Shown here in pieces: positions 60,001 through 64,000 of a stretch of 64,000 nucleotides of DNA. The stretch comes from Streptomyces mesophilus (lineage in GTDB: Bacteria > Actinomycetota > Actinomycetes > Streptomycetales > Streptomycetaceae). Position numbers and translations under genes: made by a program. The notes beneath the pieces were generated by a model, which made no database searches, was not told where the DNA came from, and was given only the letters and a program-made list of their open reading frames with translations. Numbering within the stretch: the stretch's first letter is position 1; each line of letters begins with the position of its first letter. The stretch lies in NCBI RefSeq assembly GCF_011044995.1, contig NZ_JAAKZW010000003.1, positions 62,001-126,000 on the forward strand, read 5' to 3'.

Positions 60001-60209
60001 ACCGGCTGGGCGAGGCGGCCGCCCAACGCCTGCCCGCCACCGTCGCGTTCACCTACCCCACGCCGCAGCAGCTCGCCGACCACCTGTGGTCGCGGCTCGA
60101 GCCGGACCGGCCCGAGGCCGTCCCGGCCTTCGCGGACCCGGCCGGCCCGGTGCCGGCGGACAGCAGTGACGACGACCTGTACGCCCTGATCGACGGCGGA
60201 TACGTATAG
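57072..60209 (+). CDS. PKS loading protein: KSQ-AT-ACP
   Basis: A 1045-residue type I PKS without reductive domains. KS (~8-430) has Gln in place of the active Cys (SADSGQSSSLV, Q ~175) while the His motifs EAHGTGT and KANVGHLEP remain; that is the KSQ decarboxylase of loading modules. AT (~545-860; GHSQGE, Ser ~631) has the YASH block typical of methylmalonyl specificity, so a propionyl starter is predicted. ACP (~900-1010; LGFDSSMAIDLRNRL, Ser ~968). A TTA leucine codon, the only one I found in any gene here, is at 57351-57353 (codon 94). An 18-bp tandem repeat follows the AT. Confidence 0.95.
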   Translation: MSGAAADIAVVGMSCRFPGVHDPDGFWRLLRDGKSTIGTFPGQRADDADSRYAAHPDAATLGSGSFFDSVDLFDEGFFGIGAAEAAAMDPVQRLGLELAWEAVENARIAAGVLAGREVDVVVGAAASGYDLLRKLSGSDQDDHYAALGSSGALIANRISHFLDVRGMSFSADSGQSSSLVSLALTCERIRSGAVDLALAGGVQLVVDPEAGAGLANLGALSPDGRCYPFDARANGFTRGEGGAFVLLKRADLALADGDHIHALIRGWGVASAGASARMPDPSPTGQAAAVRSALRSAGIDFDEVDYVEAHGTGTRLGDPAELSGLRRVFGPSGRTRPLAVGSVKANVGHLEPAAGLVGFLKTVLCVEHGELVPTPGFTTANPAVEDFPRDFEVLRATRPWPGTAQRPRRAGVSSIGMGGTNAHVILEQAPTPYETPHDAADDATARPDAPVAWVLSARSEGALRAQASRLRDRVAADGSLSQADVAHSLVTTRTAFEHRAVVVADDREEALAGLTDLAAGDTGTRVLRGTATAPAGPVVLVFPGQGSQWAGMGRQLYAQSEVFARSIDACSRALEPWQDWSLVDLVTGAASAPTLEDGDNVVQPALFSMMVSLAHLWRSLGVVPDAVVGHSQGEIAAACVAGALSLEDAARVVALRSQALAPLVGEGGMSAVGASQQWVEERLVRWAGRLSVAVANGPASVVISGDPGALDEFEAAAHGEGIRARRLKVDYASHSHHVERVRDQVLRAAEGIAPRSAEVEFHSTVTAALLDTRALDASYWYSNLRSTVRFGEVIEHLMRERGGVYVEVSPHPILQIGMEEAADALTTPPAVVSTLNRQDGGLGTVLRSLGSLHVHGVPVDWHAANTATAPNTATAPNTERRRRIALPTYPFQRRRHWLKASASSGAAHDAAGQPGTAGVRAADLDSAQAVRALVCAETAALLATRGAALSGAQIQARAAETFKSLGFDSSMAIDLRNRLGEAAAQRLPATVAFTYPTPQQLADHLWSRLEPDRPEAVPAFADPAGPVPADSSDDDLYALIDGGYV
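59663..59708 (+). repeat. 18-bp tandem repeat in the KSQ-AT-ACP linker
   Basis: GAACACCGCGACGGCCCC occurs twice plus a partial third copy and gives a Thr/Ala/Pro/Asn linker (NTATAP repeated) after the AT. In frame, a probable slippage product. Confidence 0.8.
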
Positions 60210-60248
60210 CCGCTCTTTCTTCCAAGCAACTGTTGAGGGAGGCCCCTG

Positions 60249-64000
<3,752 letters not shown>

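Overview
The window is high-GC DNA with an actinomycete gene style: GTG and ATG starts behind GGAGG-like sites, ATGA/GTGA overlaps, SARP and LmbU-family regulators, and a single TTA codon. It is almost certainly from Streptomyces or a close relative. Nearly all of it is one NRPS-PKS biosynthetic locus. The product is predicted to be a polyketide-capped peptide or depsipeptide containing piperazic acid (Piz).

Left part (0-11.2 kb): an XRE-type HTH regulator with a TPR-like body (474-1727), an intact but catalytically ruined NRPS carrying a methyltransferase domain and a C-terminal MbtH-like domain (1753-5817), a small secreted protein made of nine GDPGLP repeats (6066-6494), and a class V aminotransferase-fold protein whose PLP lysine is replaced by Arg (6915-8120). 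The promoters of these four genes share TTGCCAA/TTGGCAA palindromes. They are followed by a small unknown protein, a free condensation domain with a thioesterase remnant, and an NTF2-like protein. This is the least conventional part of the window. A regulator-plus-repeat-propeptide signalling unit is the hypothesis I would test first.

Middle (11.3-24.3 kb): two SARPs, two type II thioesterases, a LmbU-family regulator, and a private ornithine pathway (argB, argC-argJ-argD). An ornithine N5-monooxygenase and a KtzT-like piperazate synthase sit back to back; together these make Piz from glutamate. A secreted DD-peptidase-like protein with destroyed catalytic motifs lies in the same run as argCJD.

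Core (24.6-52.2 kb): MbtH protein, a second LmbU regulator, a free A domain, a free carrier protein, a flavin monooxygenase, then three collinear NRPSs: C-A-PCP-E-C-A-PCP, C-A-PCP-E-C-A-PCP and C-A(MT)-PCP-TE (five modules). Then come a proof-reading thioesterase and a DrrAB-type ABC exporter. Two of the five A domains share a 640-bp identical tract.

Right part (52.5-64 kb): two Fe(II)/2-oxoglutarate oxygenases facing each other, then a PCP-P450-thioesterase cassette whose thioesterase has a Cys nucleophile (possible aminoacyl shuttle). Last are a KSQ-AT-ACP loading protein and a PKS module with a dead DH, cut off by the window end.

Regulation: SARP-type heptamer repeats with 11-bp period lie before the NTF2-like gene, the thioesterase-SARP2 pair and argB. 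An 18-bp palindrome (consensus TGTCCYGTCGACGGGACR) recurs six times, always between genes, and seems to tie the Piz, NRPS, oxygenase and PKS operons together. All domain, pocket and motif readings were made by eye, without database searches.
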